A stretch of 64,000 bases of DNA from Thalassococcus sp. S3 (GCF_004216475.1 NZ_CP022303.1:806001-870000), one strand, 5' to 3'. Shown: positions 45,923-55,542, numbered from the stretch's first letter. Made by a program: numbers and translations. The notes: generated by a model from the letters alone, not told the origin.

Positions 45923-47215
45923 TCAGTCCGTCGGTGTGGCAAACATCGTGCGATGCATCAGGCCGTAGACGTCGGTATTGTCCATCAGCGGTGTGACCAG
46001 TTCGCTGTTGAAACCCGCCGCGCGCACCAGAATGCCGCCCGCGACATCCTCATAGCCGACCCAGGCGATGCCAAAGGGATGTTGGACGCCTTCTGCGTCG
46101 GGCGCCGACATGAAGGCATCGCCAAAGCTGCCCTGCTGCCCATGCAGGATACCGCCGCCGCGTGTCGTGGCCTCGACCGCTTCGCCCTCACCAGGAACCG
46201 AACTGCCCGAAACGACCTGCATGCCGCCCGCGTCGCTGTCGGCGGCCATCACCAAAAGCGTGTCTGGGTTGGTGTCGACAAAGTCGAGCATCACGCCCGT
46301 TGCTTCGTCAGCACGGGCCAGCGCCTCCAGCGTGCCACTGGCGTTCATGTTGTTGGCGATGTTGTCGGTGCCTTCCTCCTCGATCACCGCGAAGAAGCCC
46401 GTCTCGCTTTGCGACAGGATCTCCAAAGCGACCTCCGTCATCTCGGCGATGGTCGGGGCGGTCTCGGAATAGGTGGGCAGGCCGTCGATCAGGTTTCGCT
46501 CGTATTCCTGGTCGTTGAAGGTGTGGTTATGCGCAAAGACGCCCAGCACGCGCTCTACGCTGTCAGTGTCGAGCGCCATCATCTCGTCGCGGTCATAGAC
46601 GATGGTATAGCCCAGTTCCTCGGCCCGTTCGATCAGGTTCAGATCGTCCTCACGCTCGCCGGGGCCGTGGCGCCCTTCGGTGCCTTCAGGCAGCAAAAAG
46701 CGCTCTCCACCCGCCATGATGACCTGCGCACCGGATTCGATCACCTGCGCTGCGATGTCATCGGTGTTGCTGCGGCTTTCGGAGGAGGCCACGAAGACGG
46801 CCGTGCCCGGCTCCGCGATGTGCCCGGTCTGGATCAGGCCGACCGCACGGTCGGCCTCCATTGCCTCCTGGGCGATCGACATCTGCTGGCCGGATGCGGC
46901 TGTGATCTCTTCGGTGCCGTTCAGCCCGAAGCTGTCGTTGACCACCTTCACGCCATAGGCATGGACGGTGGCCCCGCCATGGCTGGTTCCGGTGAGACGG
47001 TCCGCCATGTGGCCGGTGTAAACACCGATGGCCGGCAGGCGGTCCCAGTTCAGTTCGCCATCGGGTCCGGCGACATGCATGCGCGCGGCACCCCAATGGT
47101 TGACCCCGCTGCCGTCGGGATGGAAGAAAATCACGTTCCCTGTCTCTTGCGCCGTCACTGCGGTGGCGCCGAGGCCGACACTCATGCACGCAGCGTATAT
47201 CATCGTCTTTTTCAT
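45923..47215 (-). CDS. phoA: Alkaline phosphatase
   Basis: A 430-residue periplasmic phosphomonoesterase with a signal peptide ending near TAVTAQ. The metal-site block FFHPDGSGVNHWGAAR (about 31-45) and the nucleophile S78 in GTSHGGATVHAYGVK (aligning with the DSAATAT segment of E. coli PhoA; Asp before Ser is Thr here) are visible. MAADSDAGG (about 320) supplies further metal ligands. The ATG at 47215 is preceded by GGGGATC. A candidate four-unit Pho box lies 94-137 bases upstream, fitting phosphate-starvation control. Confidence 0.9.
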   Translation of the reverse strand: MKKTMIYAACMSVGLGATAVTAQETGNVIFFHPDGSGVNHWGAARMHVAGPDGELNWDRLPAIGVYTGHMADRLTGTSHGGATVHAYGVKVVNDSFGLNGTEEITAASGQQMSIAQEAMEADRAVGLIQTGHIAEPGTAVFVASSESRSNTDDIAAQVIESGAQVIMAGGERFLLPEGTEGRHGPGEREDDLNLIERAEELGYTIVYDRDEMMALDTDSVERVLGVFAHNHTFNDQEYERNLIDGLPTYSETAPTIAEMTEVALEILSQSETGFFAVIEEEGTDNIANNMNASGTLEALARADEATGVMLDFVDTNPDTLLVMAADSDAGGMQVVSGSSVPGEGEAVEATTRGGGILHGQQGSFGDAFMSAPDAEGVQHPFGIAWVGYEDVAGGILVRAAGFNSELVTPLMDNTDVYGLMHRTMFATPTD

Positions 47216-47308
47216 TCGAAGATCCCCTTTCGTGTCTTGATGTTCGGTCGTGGAGAGGCAGCGTACATACGCGGCCTCTGTCTCTGCGACATCAGGCAAG
47301 TGGGGAGC

Positions 47309-47352
47309 GTGTGTAACAGGCAAAGCACAGGCCCGTGACAAAGACGTAACGG
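47309..47352 (-). promoter_or_regulatory. Candidate Pho box array (four 11-base units) before phoA
   Basis: Read on the minus strand, four contiguous 11-base units follow one another: CCGTTACGTCT, TTGTCACGGGC, CTGTGCTTTGC and CTGTTACACAC. The known Pho box is two CTGTNAT-type repeats 11 bases apart, so this is a good match with two tandem boxes. It sits 94-137 bases upstream of the phoA start and is expected to bind PhoB. Confidence 0.7.
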
Positions 47353-47375
47353 GCCTGTGGATAAGCGGTTCGGGC

Positions 47376-48212
47376 TTATTTCAGCAGTACGCAGATGTCG
47401 GTGCGCAGATCTTTGGGCGCCGTATCCATCGGCGAGTTGTGATAGAACTCGAAGGGCCAGGCGTCGGCAGGCTCCTCTCCGGATTTTGGAAGCCATTCGC
47501 CATAGAGGTAGTCAAAGGCTGGTTTCAGCGTGGTATAGGGGCCTTCGTGATGCAGAATGGCATGACGCCCGGCCGGGAGGGTCATGGTCAGCATCGGTGG
47601 GGTGATATCCGCGTCGTCGGTGACAAGAAGGCCGGCATATCCCCGCAGCTCTTCGGCGGGTACCTCATCGGGATCGTCGCAAGATACGGCGATCATGCCG
47701 CGTGAATGAGGCCAGAGATCACGTGTCGAAAAGAGGCCCGCGAGCTGATCGAACGCCCGGCCAATTTGCTCGTAAGGGCCGGTATGGGGCAGCGCGGCCA
47801 TACGGCGTGCGGGCTGGTCGACGGTTTCTACATTATACATAAGATGGTCCTTTGGTTTCTTCGTGGATCGGGGCTTTGGCGGGATACCTGCCGCGCGAAA
47901 GGCGGCGGGCGTCTGGCCATAGACCTCGGCAAAGGCACGGGCGAAGCTTTTGATATTCGGATAGCCGCAGGTTTCGGCGATCCTTTCGATGGTATGATCG
48001 CTTTTCACCAGGTCGGATGCGGCCCGGTGCAACCGGATCCGGCGCACGGCTTGCGCGCAGGTCTCCCCGGTCATGGCCCGGAACACCCGGTGCCAGTGAA
48101 AGCGCGACATCGCCGCCTCATCCGCGAGCCGGTCGAGCGAGAGATCCCCCGCCGGGTTGTCGTGGATATAGCGCAGAACGCGCAGCAGGCGGTCTTCGTA
48201 GCTTGCGGTCAT
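47376..48212 (-). CDS. AraC-family regulator with GyrI-like effector-binding domain
   Basis: A 278-residue regulator. The N-terminal AraC DNA-binding domain covers about residues 5-105: two helix-turn-helix units, with LSLDRLADEAAMSRFHWHRVF and IERIAETCGYPNIKSFARAF. The C-terminal domain (about 125-278) has the GyrI-like/SOUL-type effector-binding pattern (VETVDQPARRMAALPHTGPY, LPAGRHAILHHEGPY). Such MarA/Rob-like regulators answer to small hydrophobic molecules. The ATG at 48212 is chosen at MTASYEDR. Its target is unknown. Confidence 0.93.
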   Translation of the reverse strand: MTASYEDRLLRVLRYIHDNPAGDLSLDRLADEAAMSRFHWHRVFRAMTGETCAQAVRRIRLHRAASDLVKSDHTIERIAETCGYPNIKSFARAFAEVYGQTPAAFRAAGIPPKPRSTKKPKDHLMYNVETVDQPARRMAALPHTGPYEQIGRAFDQLAGLFSTRDLWPHSRGMIAVSCDDPDEVPAEELRGYAGLLVTDDADITPPMLTMTLPAGRHAILHHEGPYTTLKPAFDYLYGEWLPKSGEEPADAWPFEFYHNSPMDTAPKDLRTDICVLLK

Positions 48213-48335
48213 TCCTAAGCCTCGTCTGTGTGCCTGACCCGGTGATGACACGGGTGCGATCCACAAATCTTGCTGAGTTGCATCCCAAGGGACGGCGCGT
48301 CATATACCACGGGGCAGAATACGATGTGAGGCGCC

Positions 48336-49298
48336 ATGACCCAGTATCTGGATTTCGAAAAACCGCTGGCCGAGATCGAAGGCAAGGCGGAAGAGCTGCG
48401 GGCGCTGGCACGGCAGAACGAAGAGATGGATGTTGCGGACGAGGCCGCGGCCCTGGATGCCAAGGCCGTCACGCTGCTCGAAGATCTCTACAAGGATCTC
48501 ACGCCCTGGCGGAAATGCCAGGTCGCGCGCCACCCGGACCGGCCGCATTGCCGCGACTATATCGAGGCGCTCTTTACCGAATATACACCGCTGGCGGGCG
48601 ATCGGAATTTTGCGGATGATCACGCGGTGATGGGCGGACTTGCGCGTCTTAATGGGCAGTCCGTAATGGTGATTGGACATGAAAAGGGCAGCGACACCAA
48701 ATCCCGGATCGAGCGGAATTTCGGCATGGCCCGGCCCGAAGGATACCGCAAGGCCATCCGGCTGATGCAGATGGCGGACCGTTTTGGTCTGCCGGTGATC
48801 ACGCTGGTCGATACGCCCGGTGCCTATCCGGGTAAGGGTGCGGAGGAGCGTGGCCAGTCGGAGGCGATTGCACGCGCGACGGAAACCTGCCTGCAAATCG
48901 GCGTTCCGCTGGTTTCGGTCGTCATCGGTGAAGGTGGTTCAGGCGGGGCGGTGGCTTTTGCGACGGCCAACAAGGTCGCGATGCTAGAGCATTCGGTCTA
49001 TTCTGTGATCAGCCCTGAGGGCTGCGCGTCGATCCTCTGGAAAGATGCCGAGAAGATGCGCGAGGCTGCGGAGGCCTTGAGGCTGACCGCGCAGGACCTC
49101 AAAGCCCTCGGTGTGACCGATCATGTCATTCCAGAACCTATGGGCGGTGCGCATCGGCATCCCGATGTGGCGATTGCCTCGGTGAAGAGCGCTATCGAAA
49201 CGATGTTGAAGGAACTTCACAATCAGGATGCGCAGTCGCTGGTCGCAGCCCGTCGGCGCAAGTTTCTCGACATGGGTGCCCAGGGACTGGCGGCCTAA
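48336..49298 (+). CDS. accA: Acetyl-CoA carboxylase carboxyltransferase subunit alpha
   Basis: A 320-residue subunit that with AccD transfers carboxyl from carboxybiotin to acetyl-CoA, giving malonyl-CoA for fatty acid synthesis. [20 protein letters not shown] is the standard start; [11 protein letters not shown] (about 66) and GHEKGSDTK (about 115), the crotonase-like core [19 protein letters not shown] (about 156-174) and [12 protein letters not shown] (about 196) are typical. Length equals the family. Its stop overlaps the convergent permease stop by four bases. Confidence 0.97.
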   Translation: MTQYLDFEKPLAEIEGKAEELRALARQNEEMDVADEAAALDAKAVTLLEDLYKDLTPWRKCQVARHPDRPHCRDYIEALFTEYTPLAGDRNFADDHAVMGGLARLNGQSVMVIGHEKGSDTKSRIERNFGMARPEGYRKAIRLMQMADRFGLPVITLVDTPGAYPGKGAEERGQSEAIARATETCLQIGVPLVSVVIGEGGSGGAVAFATANKVAMLEHSVYSVISPEGCASILWKDAEKMREAAEALRLTAQDLKALGVTDHVIPEPMGGAHRHPDVAIASVKSAIETMLKELHNQDAQSLVAARRRKFLDMGAQGLAA

Positions 49299-50089
49299 CT
49301 CCGCCAGCGCAAGAGGCGACGTTCGGCCAGCCCGATCAGCCAGCTTGTCAGAACGCCCAGCACCGACAGGATCACCACACCTGCAAAGAGCCGTTCCAGA
49401 TCGTAGAGCGATCCGGCCTGCAGGATATAGGCGCCCACGCCGTATTCCGCGCCCAGCATCTCGGCCGCGACCAGAAGGATGATCCCTATGGCGAGGCTCA
49501 CCCGCAGGCCCGAAAGGATGCCCGGCAGCGCGCCCGGCAGGATGATCTTGCGCACGATGGAGAGCCAGGAGAGGCCAAAGCTCTGCCCCATCCGCACGAG
49601 CGTGCGGTCGACATTGTCCACGGCGCCATAGGTCGCGACGACAGTGGGGGTAAAGGTACCCAGAGCGATCAGCGCATATTTCGAGCCCTCGTCGATGCCG
49701 AACCAGATCACGAACAGCGGCAGCAGCGCGATCTTGGGGATCGGGAAGATGGCGGCGACCAGAGGGATCAGTCCGGCACGGACATAGCTGAAGAGCCCGA
49801 TCAGAACACCGATGCCGATGCCCACTGACACGCCCATTGCGCTGCCCACGGCGAACCGCATCAGCGAGGGGTTGAGATGTTCAAATAGCAACCCGCTGTT
49901 CCAGAGATCGACAAAGGTCAGCCCGACATCCGACGGGCGCGGCAGTGTGAGGTTGGAGATCCAGCCCGTCCGCGTACCCCATTCGATGAGCGCGATCAGG
50001 AGGATGAACACCACCAGCCCTGCGCCCCGGCGCGCGGTCGGGCGGAAGCCGCCACCGCGAAAGGGGACGGGCCGTGTGCCGTCAGACAT
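49295..50089 (-). CDS. ABC transporter permease, NitT/TauT type
   Basis: A 264-residue inner-membrane permease with about six helices. The family marker is the EAA loop near residues 175-200 ([27 protein letters not shown]). It pairs with the ATPase and substrate-binding protein upstream to import a small molecule of the nitrate/taurine/pyrimidine class. It overlaps the ATPase gene by eight bases. The substrate is unknown. Confidence 0.92.
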   Translation of the reverse strand: MSDGTRPVPFRGGGFRPTARRGAGLVVFILLIALIEWGTRTGWISNLTLPRPSDVGLTFVDLWNSGLLFEHLNPSLMRFAVGSAMGVSVGIGIGVLIGLFSYVRAGLIPLVAAIFPIPKIALLPLFVIWFGIDEGSKYALIALGTFTPTVVATYGAVDNVDRTLVRMGQSFGLSWLSIVRKIILPGALPGILSGLRVSLAIGIILLVAAEMLGAEYGVGAYILQAGSLYDLERLFAGVVILSVLGVLTSWLIGLAERRLLRWRS

Positions 50090-50849
50090 TCTGAAGCTCC
50101 TGATCGGCGGCCATCGCCTCTTCGCGCATCAGATCCCAGAGACGCTTTTGCAAGGCTTCCAGATGCGCGTTGCCGGGACCGCGCTGGTCCAGAGGGGCCG
50201 GCACCTCGATCACCTCCCGAATGCGCCCGGGCCGACGGGAGAGGACGGCGATGCGGTGGCCAAGCCGGACAGCCTCGGCCAGATTATGCGTGACGTAGAC
50301 GCCGGTGAAAGGCTGCCGGGTCCAGAGGGAAATCAGGTCTTCCATCAGGAGTTCGCGTGTCTGTGCGTCAAGCGCCGAGAGCGGTTCGTCCAGCAGCAAT
50401 ACGGCGGGATTGACCGCCAAAGCCCGCGCGATGGCCACCCGTTGTTTCATGCCGCCGGACAATTGCCGGGGCAGGGCAGTCTTGAAATCCGAGAGCTTCG
50501 TGCGCGCCAGCACATCGTCGATAATACTGCGCGCCTCGGCGCCGCGGATGCCGTGATCTTCGAGAACAAGGCTCACATTGCCCTCGACACTTCGCCACGG
50601 CAGCAGGGCGAAATCCTGGAAAACGAAGGTAAGCGGGTTCAGGCACCCCTCCGGCGGGGTGCCCAATTGCAGAACCTCGCCCGATGAGGGCTGCTCCAGC
50701 CCGCCCAAGAGGCGCAGCAGTGTGGACTTGCCGCAGCCTGACGGGCCGATGATGCACAGGATCTCGCCCGCCGGAATATGCAGCGAGAGATCGTCCAGCA
50801 CCGTCATGTCGCCATAGCGGTGGGTGATGTGGCGGGTTCTCAGATCCAT
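50082..50849 (-). CDS. ABC transporter ATP-binding protein, NitT/TauT type
   Basis: A 255-residue ABC ATPase. Walker A GPSGCGKST (about 35-43), signature LSGGMKQR (about 127), Walker B VLLLDEPLSALD (about 146-157) and the switch THNLAEAV are present. It is separated from the binding-protein gene by a 32-base gap holding a 7-base-stem hairpin (50857-50874), which could lower expression relative to the binding protein. It overlaps the permease gene by eight bases. Confidence 0.94.
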   Translation of the reverse strand: MDLRTRHITHRYGDMTVLDDLSLHIPAGEILCIIGPSGCGKSTLLRLLGGLEQPSSGEVLQLGTPPEGCLNPLTFVFQDFALLPWRSVEGNVSLVLEDHGIRGAEARSIIDDVLARTKLSDFKTALPRQLSGGMKQRVAIARALAVNPAVLLLDEPLSALDAQTRELLMEDLISLWTRQPFTGVYVTHNLAEAVRLGHRIAVLSRRPGRIREVIEVPAPLDQRGPGNAHLEALQKRLWDLMREEAMAADQELQNV

Positions 50850-50856
50850 GCGGTAG

Positions 50857-50874
50857 GGCGGGGTTCACCCCGCC
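50857..50874. repeat. GTAGGG-type hairpin between binding-protein and ATPase genes
   Basis: GGCGGGG, a TTCA loop and CCCCGCC form a strong hairpin. It lies between the first and second genes of the ABC operon, where such hairpins often protect the 5' transcript or attenuate. It resembles the hairpin at 23095-23115, suggesting a common dispersed palindrome. Confidence 0.6.
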
Positions 50875-50881
50875 GCGCCCT

Positions 50882-51898
50882 TTAGCTCATCATCTCGACG
50901 TAAGACGAGTCTACCAGCGTTTCGGTCGTGATGCTGTCCTTGACCAGCCCTTCGGACTGGAACCAGCCCAACTGATCCTGCACCGAGGCCATGTTCAGCG
51001 CCGCATTCGCGTTGATCCGCATGGAGCCATTGACGATGGACGGTTTGGCCTTTTCGTAGGGCCGGTCTGTGTAGACATACTTGTGGATCAGCTTGACCAT
51101 CTCCTCGGCAGCCTCGTCCCCTGCAGTCTTGTCGACCAGAGCCGAGTTGAAGTCATCCGCCCCCTTGGAGAAGGCACGCAGGAAGGCTTCGGTTTTGGCG
51201 CGTTCGTTGGCGGCGTTCTCGGCGGAGGTGAAGACGGTCGTGACCTGATAATCCGGGATGTAATCCGCGACATCGCCGATGATATGAACCGCCCCCGATC
51301 CGGCGAGGCCCTTGGCGATATGCGGCACGATGGACCAGGCATCGACCTGGCCCGATTTCATGGCTCCGATGATCGCGCCGACCTTTTGCAGCGGCTTGAA
51401 GCTGACATCGACGCCTTCTGCCGCGCTGATCTTCGATCCCATGTAGTGGAACGACGACCCCGGCTGCGTGACCGCAAAGCTCTTCCCGTCCAGCATCTTG
51501 GCACTGGTCAGGCCCGCCTGATAGGCGGCGTCGGAGGCAAGGATCTTCTGCCCGTCGATGCCCGCCTCTTCGCTAAGCGCTCCGCCAATCACCTTGGCGG
51601 CGCCTTTTTCCGCGAGGCTGATCAGCCCGCCCGAGATCGCGGTGACCGCGTAGTCCGCATCGCCCGACGCGATGGCCACGGCCATGGGCTGGGCGGCCTG
51701 GAAGAACTTGAACTCCACGTCCAGCCCTTCATCGCTGAAATAGCCCCGCTCGAAGGCCACAAAGCTGGCGGCGTGGCTGGTGAAGCGCAGCGCGCCTACT
51801 GTCATCTTGCTGCTGGCCAGCGCGGGGCTGCCCAGCATCGGCAGTGTTGATGCGGCCCCCATCAGGCCAAGCGCATGGCGCCGTGTGAAATCGGTCAT
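50882..51898 (-). CDS. ABC transporter substrate-binding protein, NMT1/TauA type
   Basis: A 338-residue periplasmic binding protein. The N-terminal TRRHALGLMGAASTLPMLG is a twin-arginine-like signal. The mature part begins MTVGALRFTSHAASFVAFERG, the NMT1/SsuA-type fold; SGDADYAVTAISGGL (about 75) and the hinge GKSFAVTQPGSSFHYMG (about 138) are typical. The ligand is unknown. It is the first structural gene after the GntR regulator, same strand, followed by ATPase and permease. Confidence 0.9.
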   Translation of the reverse strand: MTDFTRRHALGLMGAASTLPMLGSPALASSKMTVGALRFTSHAASFVAFERGYFSDEGLDVEFKFFQAAQPMAVAIASGDADYAVTAISGGLISLAEKGAAKVIGGALSEEAGIDGQKILASDAAYQAGLTSAKMLDGKSFAVTQPGSSFHYMGSKISAAEGVDVSFKPLQKVGAIIGAMKSGQVDAWSIVPHIAKGLAGSGAVHIIGDVADYIPDYQVTTVFTSAENAANERAKTEAFLRAFSKGADDFNSALVDKTAGDEAAEEMVKLIHKYVYTDRPYEKAKPSIVNGSMRINANAALNMASVQDQLGWFQSEGLVKDSITTETLVDSSYVEMMS

Positions 51899-51982
51899 TT
51901 GAAATCCTCCCTTATGCGCGGATCCCGGTCCGCGCCTCCCTGCCGCACGATATTGTGCAAACAGGCCCAAGGGCAAGCAGGC

Positions 51983-52633
51983 TTAGGTTGTGAGCATCTT
52001 AAGGCCCTGCGTGACATCCGAGCGCACCGCCAGCCGCAACCCCGGCTCATCGCCCGCTTTCAGCGCGGCTATGATCAGCTTGTGGAAATGCGGCGGTTCT
52101 GTCCGGCGCAAACGCCCGTAAAGCGCGCGCATCGTGGGGCCAAGCTGCAGCCAGACCGTTTCTGCCATGGCCAGCATCGCAGGGGCCTGAGCGCGCAGGT
52201 AAAGCGTGCGGTGAAACTCCAGATTGCTGCGGATATATCCGACCGCATCGCGGTTCGATATCACATCGGCGATTGTCATATTGATCGCCTGCAGCCTGTC
52301 GATGAGGGCGATATGGGCACGGGGCAGGGCGCGGCTGGCCAGCTCAACTTCGATCAGCGCCCGCAATGCGGCCAACTCCTCGATCCGCTCGTTGCTGAGC
52401 TCCGGGGTCGACACCCTGCCTGAACTGGACAGAAAAAGCGCCCCTTCGGCAACCAGACGCCGTACCGCTTCGCGCGCGGGTGTCATCGAGACCTCGTATT
52501 CCTTGCCGATCCCGCGCAGGGTCAGCGCTTGGCCCGGGGAAATCTCTCCATGCATGATGCGACCACGCAACCCGCGATAGACGCGGTCATGGGCAGCGGG
52601 GGTGACCTCGGCGGGACGCGGATTGATCATCAT
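51983..52633 (-). CDS. GntR-family (FCD) transcriptional regulator
   Basis: A 216-residue regulator. An N-terminal winged helix (VYRGLRGRIMHGEISPGQAL, TPAREAVRRLVAEGAL) is followed by an all-helical FCD domain (about 85-216) whose His/Asp residues may bind a metal and a small acid. It lies directly upstream of the ABC operon on the same strand; the 84-base gap holds GCACGATATTGTGC (51945-51958), an inverted repeat that may be its operator. It probably controls the transporter. Confidence 0.93.
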   Translation of the reverse strand: MMINPRPAEVTPAAHDRVYRGLRGRIMHGEISPGQALTLRGIGKEYEVSMTPAREAVRRLVAEGALFLSSSGRVSTPELSNERIEELAALRALIEVELASRALPRAHIALIDRLQAINMTIADVISNRDAVGYIRSNLEFHRTLYLRAQAPAMLAMAETVWLQLGPTMRALYGRLRRTEPPHFHKLIIAALKAGDEPGLRLAVRSDVTQGLKMLTT

Positions 52634-52663
52634 GGGTTCATGTCATCTCATTCTCCGCTGCGG

Positions 52664-53356
52664 TCAATCTGCAAAACGGTAGCGGTGCAAGGAGGCCCCT
52701 TCTTGCCTCAGCCACCTGCGCTGCACATCGTAGGGGCCGAACAAGGTTTCAACCGCTCTCCAGAATGCCGGACTATGGTTCATTTCGGCCAGATGCGCGA
52801 CTTCATGTGCGGCAACATATTGCAATACGTCCGGCGGCGCGAGGATCAGGCGCCAGGAGAACATCAGATTGCCCTGCGACGTGCAGGAACCCCAGCGCGA
52901 GCGTGTGTCCCGCAGCGTGATCCGGCTGTAGGGCCGGCCCAAAGCCGATGCATAGCGATCCGATGCCGCAGCCAAGCGATCCCGCGCGAGCTGTTTGAGA
53001 AAACCGGCCAGACGAGGCCCCAGAACATCCTTTGAACCAGGCACGGCGAGCTCGGTATTGGACAACAGCACACGGCGCCCCGATCCCTCGACAAGCGTCC
53101 GCATCTGCCCTTCGACCGGCAGGTGCATGCCGTGATGAACGGTTTGGCGGGCTGGCATCTGCCCCAGATGTTTGCGGATCCAGTCCTCTTTCGACATGGC
53201 GAAACTCAGCGCCTCGCTTTCCGGGAGGCCATCGGGCAGGGTCAATGTCACGCGACCGTCAAGCTGCGAGATCCGCAGACTGATCCTGCGGGCGCGCCTT
53301 GATTTGCGGACCGTTAACGGAATGGAGGGAGATCCTTTTAGAATATGGTCTGCCAC
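52664..53356 (-). CDS. YgjP-like (DUF45) metal-dependent hydrolase
   Basis: A 230-residue soluble protein. YVAAHEVAHLAEMNHSPAFW (about 180-199) holds the zinc HExxH motif followed by the third His of the SprT/YgjP group. RDTRSRWGSCTSQGNLMFSWRLI just before it is diagnostic of DUF45. These are predicted metallopeptidases without a known substrate. It is 31 bases upstream of the GntR gene's stop region on the same strand, and divergent from the TIGR02300 gene. Confidence 0.9.
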   Translation of the reverse strand: MADHILKGSPSIPLTVRKSRRARRISLRISQLDGRVTLTLPDGLPESEALSFAMSKEDWIRKHLGQMPARQTVHHGMHLPVEGQMRTLVEGSGRRVLLSNTELAVPGSKDVLGPRLAGFLKQLARDRLAAASDRYASALGRPYSRITLRDTRSRWGSCTSQGNLMFSWRLILAPPDVLQYVAAHEVAHLAEMNHSPAFWRAVETLFGPYDVQRRWLRQEGASLHRYRFAD

Positions 53357-53457
53357 CTGCGCAGCCCCTTCCGCTAAAGCCTTTGACAGTCCTTACCGCA
53401 TATGGCACGTGACCGGAATCGTCGATACGACTCAGCAGTTTTTTGAAGGGATATCTC

Positions 53458-53790
53458 ATGCCCAAGGAAGAATGGGGCGTCAAACGCGTTTGCCCGACCA
53501 CCGGCAAACGCTTTTACGATCTGAACCGCGACCCGATCGTGAGCCCCTATACCGGAGAGGTGGTCGAACTGGATACCGGCAAGACGCGGATGATCGCCGC
53601 AGACGCCGAGGATGCGGCAACGCTCAAGGCCAAACAATCCGAGACATCGGATGACGATGTAATCCTCGAAGATGACGACGACGCTGTTGACGTGGATCTG
53701 GGCGATGACGTTCTTGACGATGACGACGAGGACGACAACGTGTCGCTCGACGATCTCGCAGATGTCGCCGCGGAGGACGACGAAAGCTGA
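53458..53790 (+). CDS. TIGR02300 family acidic protein
   Basis: A 110-residue protein. The conserved start WGVKRVCPTTGKRFYDLNRD (residues 5-24) and SPYTGEV (29-35) match TIGR02300, a small alphaproteobacterial family with a single Cys that may form part of a metal or nucleic-acid binding site. The C-terminal 60 residues are almost all Asp/Glu. GAAGGG precedes the ATG at 53458. The function is unknown. A GC-rich hairpin follows before tRNA-Ala. Confidence 0.9.
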   Translation: MPKEEWGVKRVCPTTGKRFYDLNRDPIVSPYTGEVVELDTGKTRMIAADAEDAATLKAKQSETSDDDVILEDDDDAVDVDLGDDVLDDDDEDDNVSLDDLADVAAEDDES

Positions 53791-53799
53791 TCTTCTTAG

Positions 53800-53838
53800 G
53801 GCGGGGGCTTGCATTTTTCGCTTGATCTCGCCCCCGCC
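53800..53838. terminator. GC-rich hairpin between the TIGR02300 gene and tRNA-Ala
   Basis: GGCGGGGGC (53800-53808) and GCCCCCGCC (53830-53838) form a perfect 9-base stem around a 21-base loop that contains a T run. It starts ten bases after the stop and ends before the tRNA. It probably stops the TIGR02300 transcript. Confidence 0.55.
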
Positions 53839-53864
53839 GTTCCATAGATCAGCCACACTGGTTC

Positions 53865-53940
<76 letters not shown>

Positions 53941-54349
53941 CTTCAGACCTTCCCGCGTAGAGCTTTCCGATGATCCTCTAGGCCAGGATCTAGTCGGTGC
54001 TTTGGATATGTGCGCTTGAGCGCGCCATGCTTGGCGATTTTCTTCGATAAACTGACGTGCTGTTCTGAAAGCGCCATGATGAGTGGTTGGTCGCCTTCTC
54101 GCACCTGTTAGCCGCGTGCCTCCATCCTGCGCTTCACTTTAAGGTCCATCAGCAGGGATCTGTTGGAGGCGACGTCGGTTTGCCTGCTAATCCGCACCTT
54201 GGGGGTCCGCAAATCCATGCCCATCGCGCCATCAGGGCGGCATCGAACCGGATGCGTTGCACTTGCGCCGTTGGTCGGACCAAGATCCGGAAGGGGCAGG
54301 GACGTATCCACGGCTTCTGGCCAGCGGTTCTTGTTGGTAGGTTCGGCAG
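53941..54349. other. Gap downstream of tRNA-Ala without a recognised gene
   Basis: About 410 bases. Short frames exist on both strands but are Arg/Pro/His rich and look like non-coding. No promoter, repeat or integrase fragment was recognised. It begins the accessory-looking region that continues with an AraC pseudogene. Confidence 0.5.
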
Positions 54350-54352
54350 GTC

Positions 54353-55366
54353 ATGAGCCGCAAAACCACAGCCCCATATTCGACGGTATCTCGCCAGTTC
54401 ATCGACGATTGGCGGGTTGCATTACGGTCACTCTGCGCCGACGATCACTATAGATCATTGCTTGAGCGAGCCGAGCTGGCGATCTCGGATGATACCCCCG
54501 CGGGCGGGCGACGCTGGATCAGATCGTTTGCCTTTACCAGTTCGCCGCGGTGGAGACAGGCGATGAGATGATGGGGCTTTGGTCCCGCCCGATCCGGCCG
54601 CGTGCGTTTCAGCATCTGCTCACTTCCGTGCGCGAGTCGACGTCCTTGTCGTCAGCGCTTTATCGCTATTCGACCTTCTGGAACCTCCTTTTGGACGATT
54701 ACCAGTTTGAGCTGGTGGATCACGGAGATGCACGGGCGCTGTGCTTGCATCCCCAGACCAACGGTGTCGTGCAGCGTTTTGGCCATATGCTGATCCTCAA
54801 GCTTGCCCATGGTGTTCTGTCATGGCTGGCGCGAAGCGAAGTCGACGTGAAAGCCGTTGATTTTGCATTTGAACATCCGGCCTTCAAGGAGGATTACGCC
54901 CTTATTTTCCCTGCACCCATCAAGTTTTCCGCAAGTGTGACCGCGATCCATTTTGAGGCCGGATCGCTGGTCCCGGTTCAGTTCCGAAGCACAGATGATC
55001 TGCACCGCTTTCTGGAAAACGCGCCGCGCGACTGGCTTTTCACGCGGTCGCAAGAACATACGCAATCCCTGCGGCTGCGCGTTTATCGGCGCCAGTCGAC
55101 ATGGGAAGAAGCCAACCTGGACGAGGCAGCCAAAGCGCTGCACATGACGCCGCGGACCCTGATCCGCAGGCTTGAGGCGGACGGGACGTCCTTTCAGGCG
55201 ATCAAGGATGGCTTGCGTCGGGATATCGGCATTGGCGTTTGCAAGTGGGAGACGCCAGTATCGAGGCGATTGCGCAGGATGTTGGTTTTTCCTAATCCGC
55301 CAGTTTCCACAAGGCGTTTCACCGATGACGGGGGCAACCCCCAGTTCGTACCGGCGGCGTCGCTAG
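54353..55366 (+). pseudogene. AraC-family regulator (arabinose-binding-domain type), frameshifted
   Basis: Remains of an AraC regulator with an N-terminal Arabinose_bd-like domain. The start SRKTTAPYSTVSRQFIDDWR lies in one frame; after about 54500 the continuation (ATLDQIVCLYQFAAVETGDEM then GLWSRPIRPRAF) is in another. The first C-terminal helix-turn-helix (LDEAAKALHMTPRTLIRRLE) is intact, but the second moves to a third frame (VGDASIEAIAQDVGFS, then an in-frame stop), and the family end GATPSSYRRRR is found in yet another frame, stopping at 55364-55366. At least two frameshifts plus a stop indicate a dead gene. It may have regulated the acyl-CoA dehydrogenase just downstream. Confidence 0.88.
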
Positions 55367-55542
55367 GGGCTCGCCTTAGTCTGTCACTTTTGGACAAGAA
55401 ACTGTCATCGCACGAGATAGCATGTCGCGGGTGCAGATTGCTATCTCTGCAGAAATTCACCAAGTGCCGCGTCACGCTGCTGTCTTTCGCCAACCTGATT
55501 TGGCGAGATCGGAGATGCGTGCCAAGCCACAAGGACGCGCTC

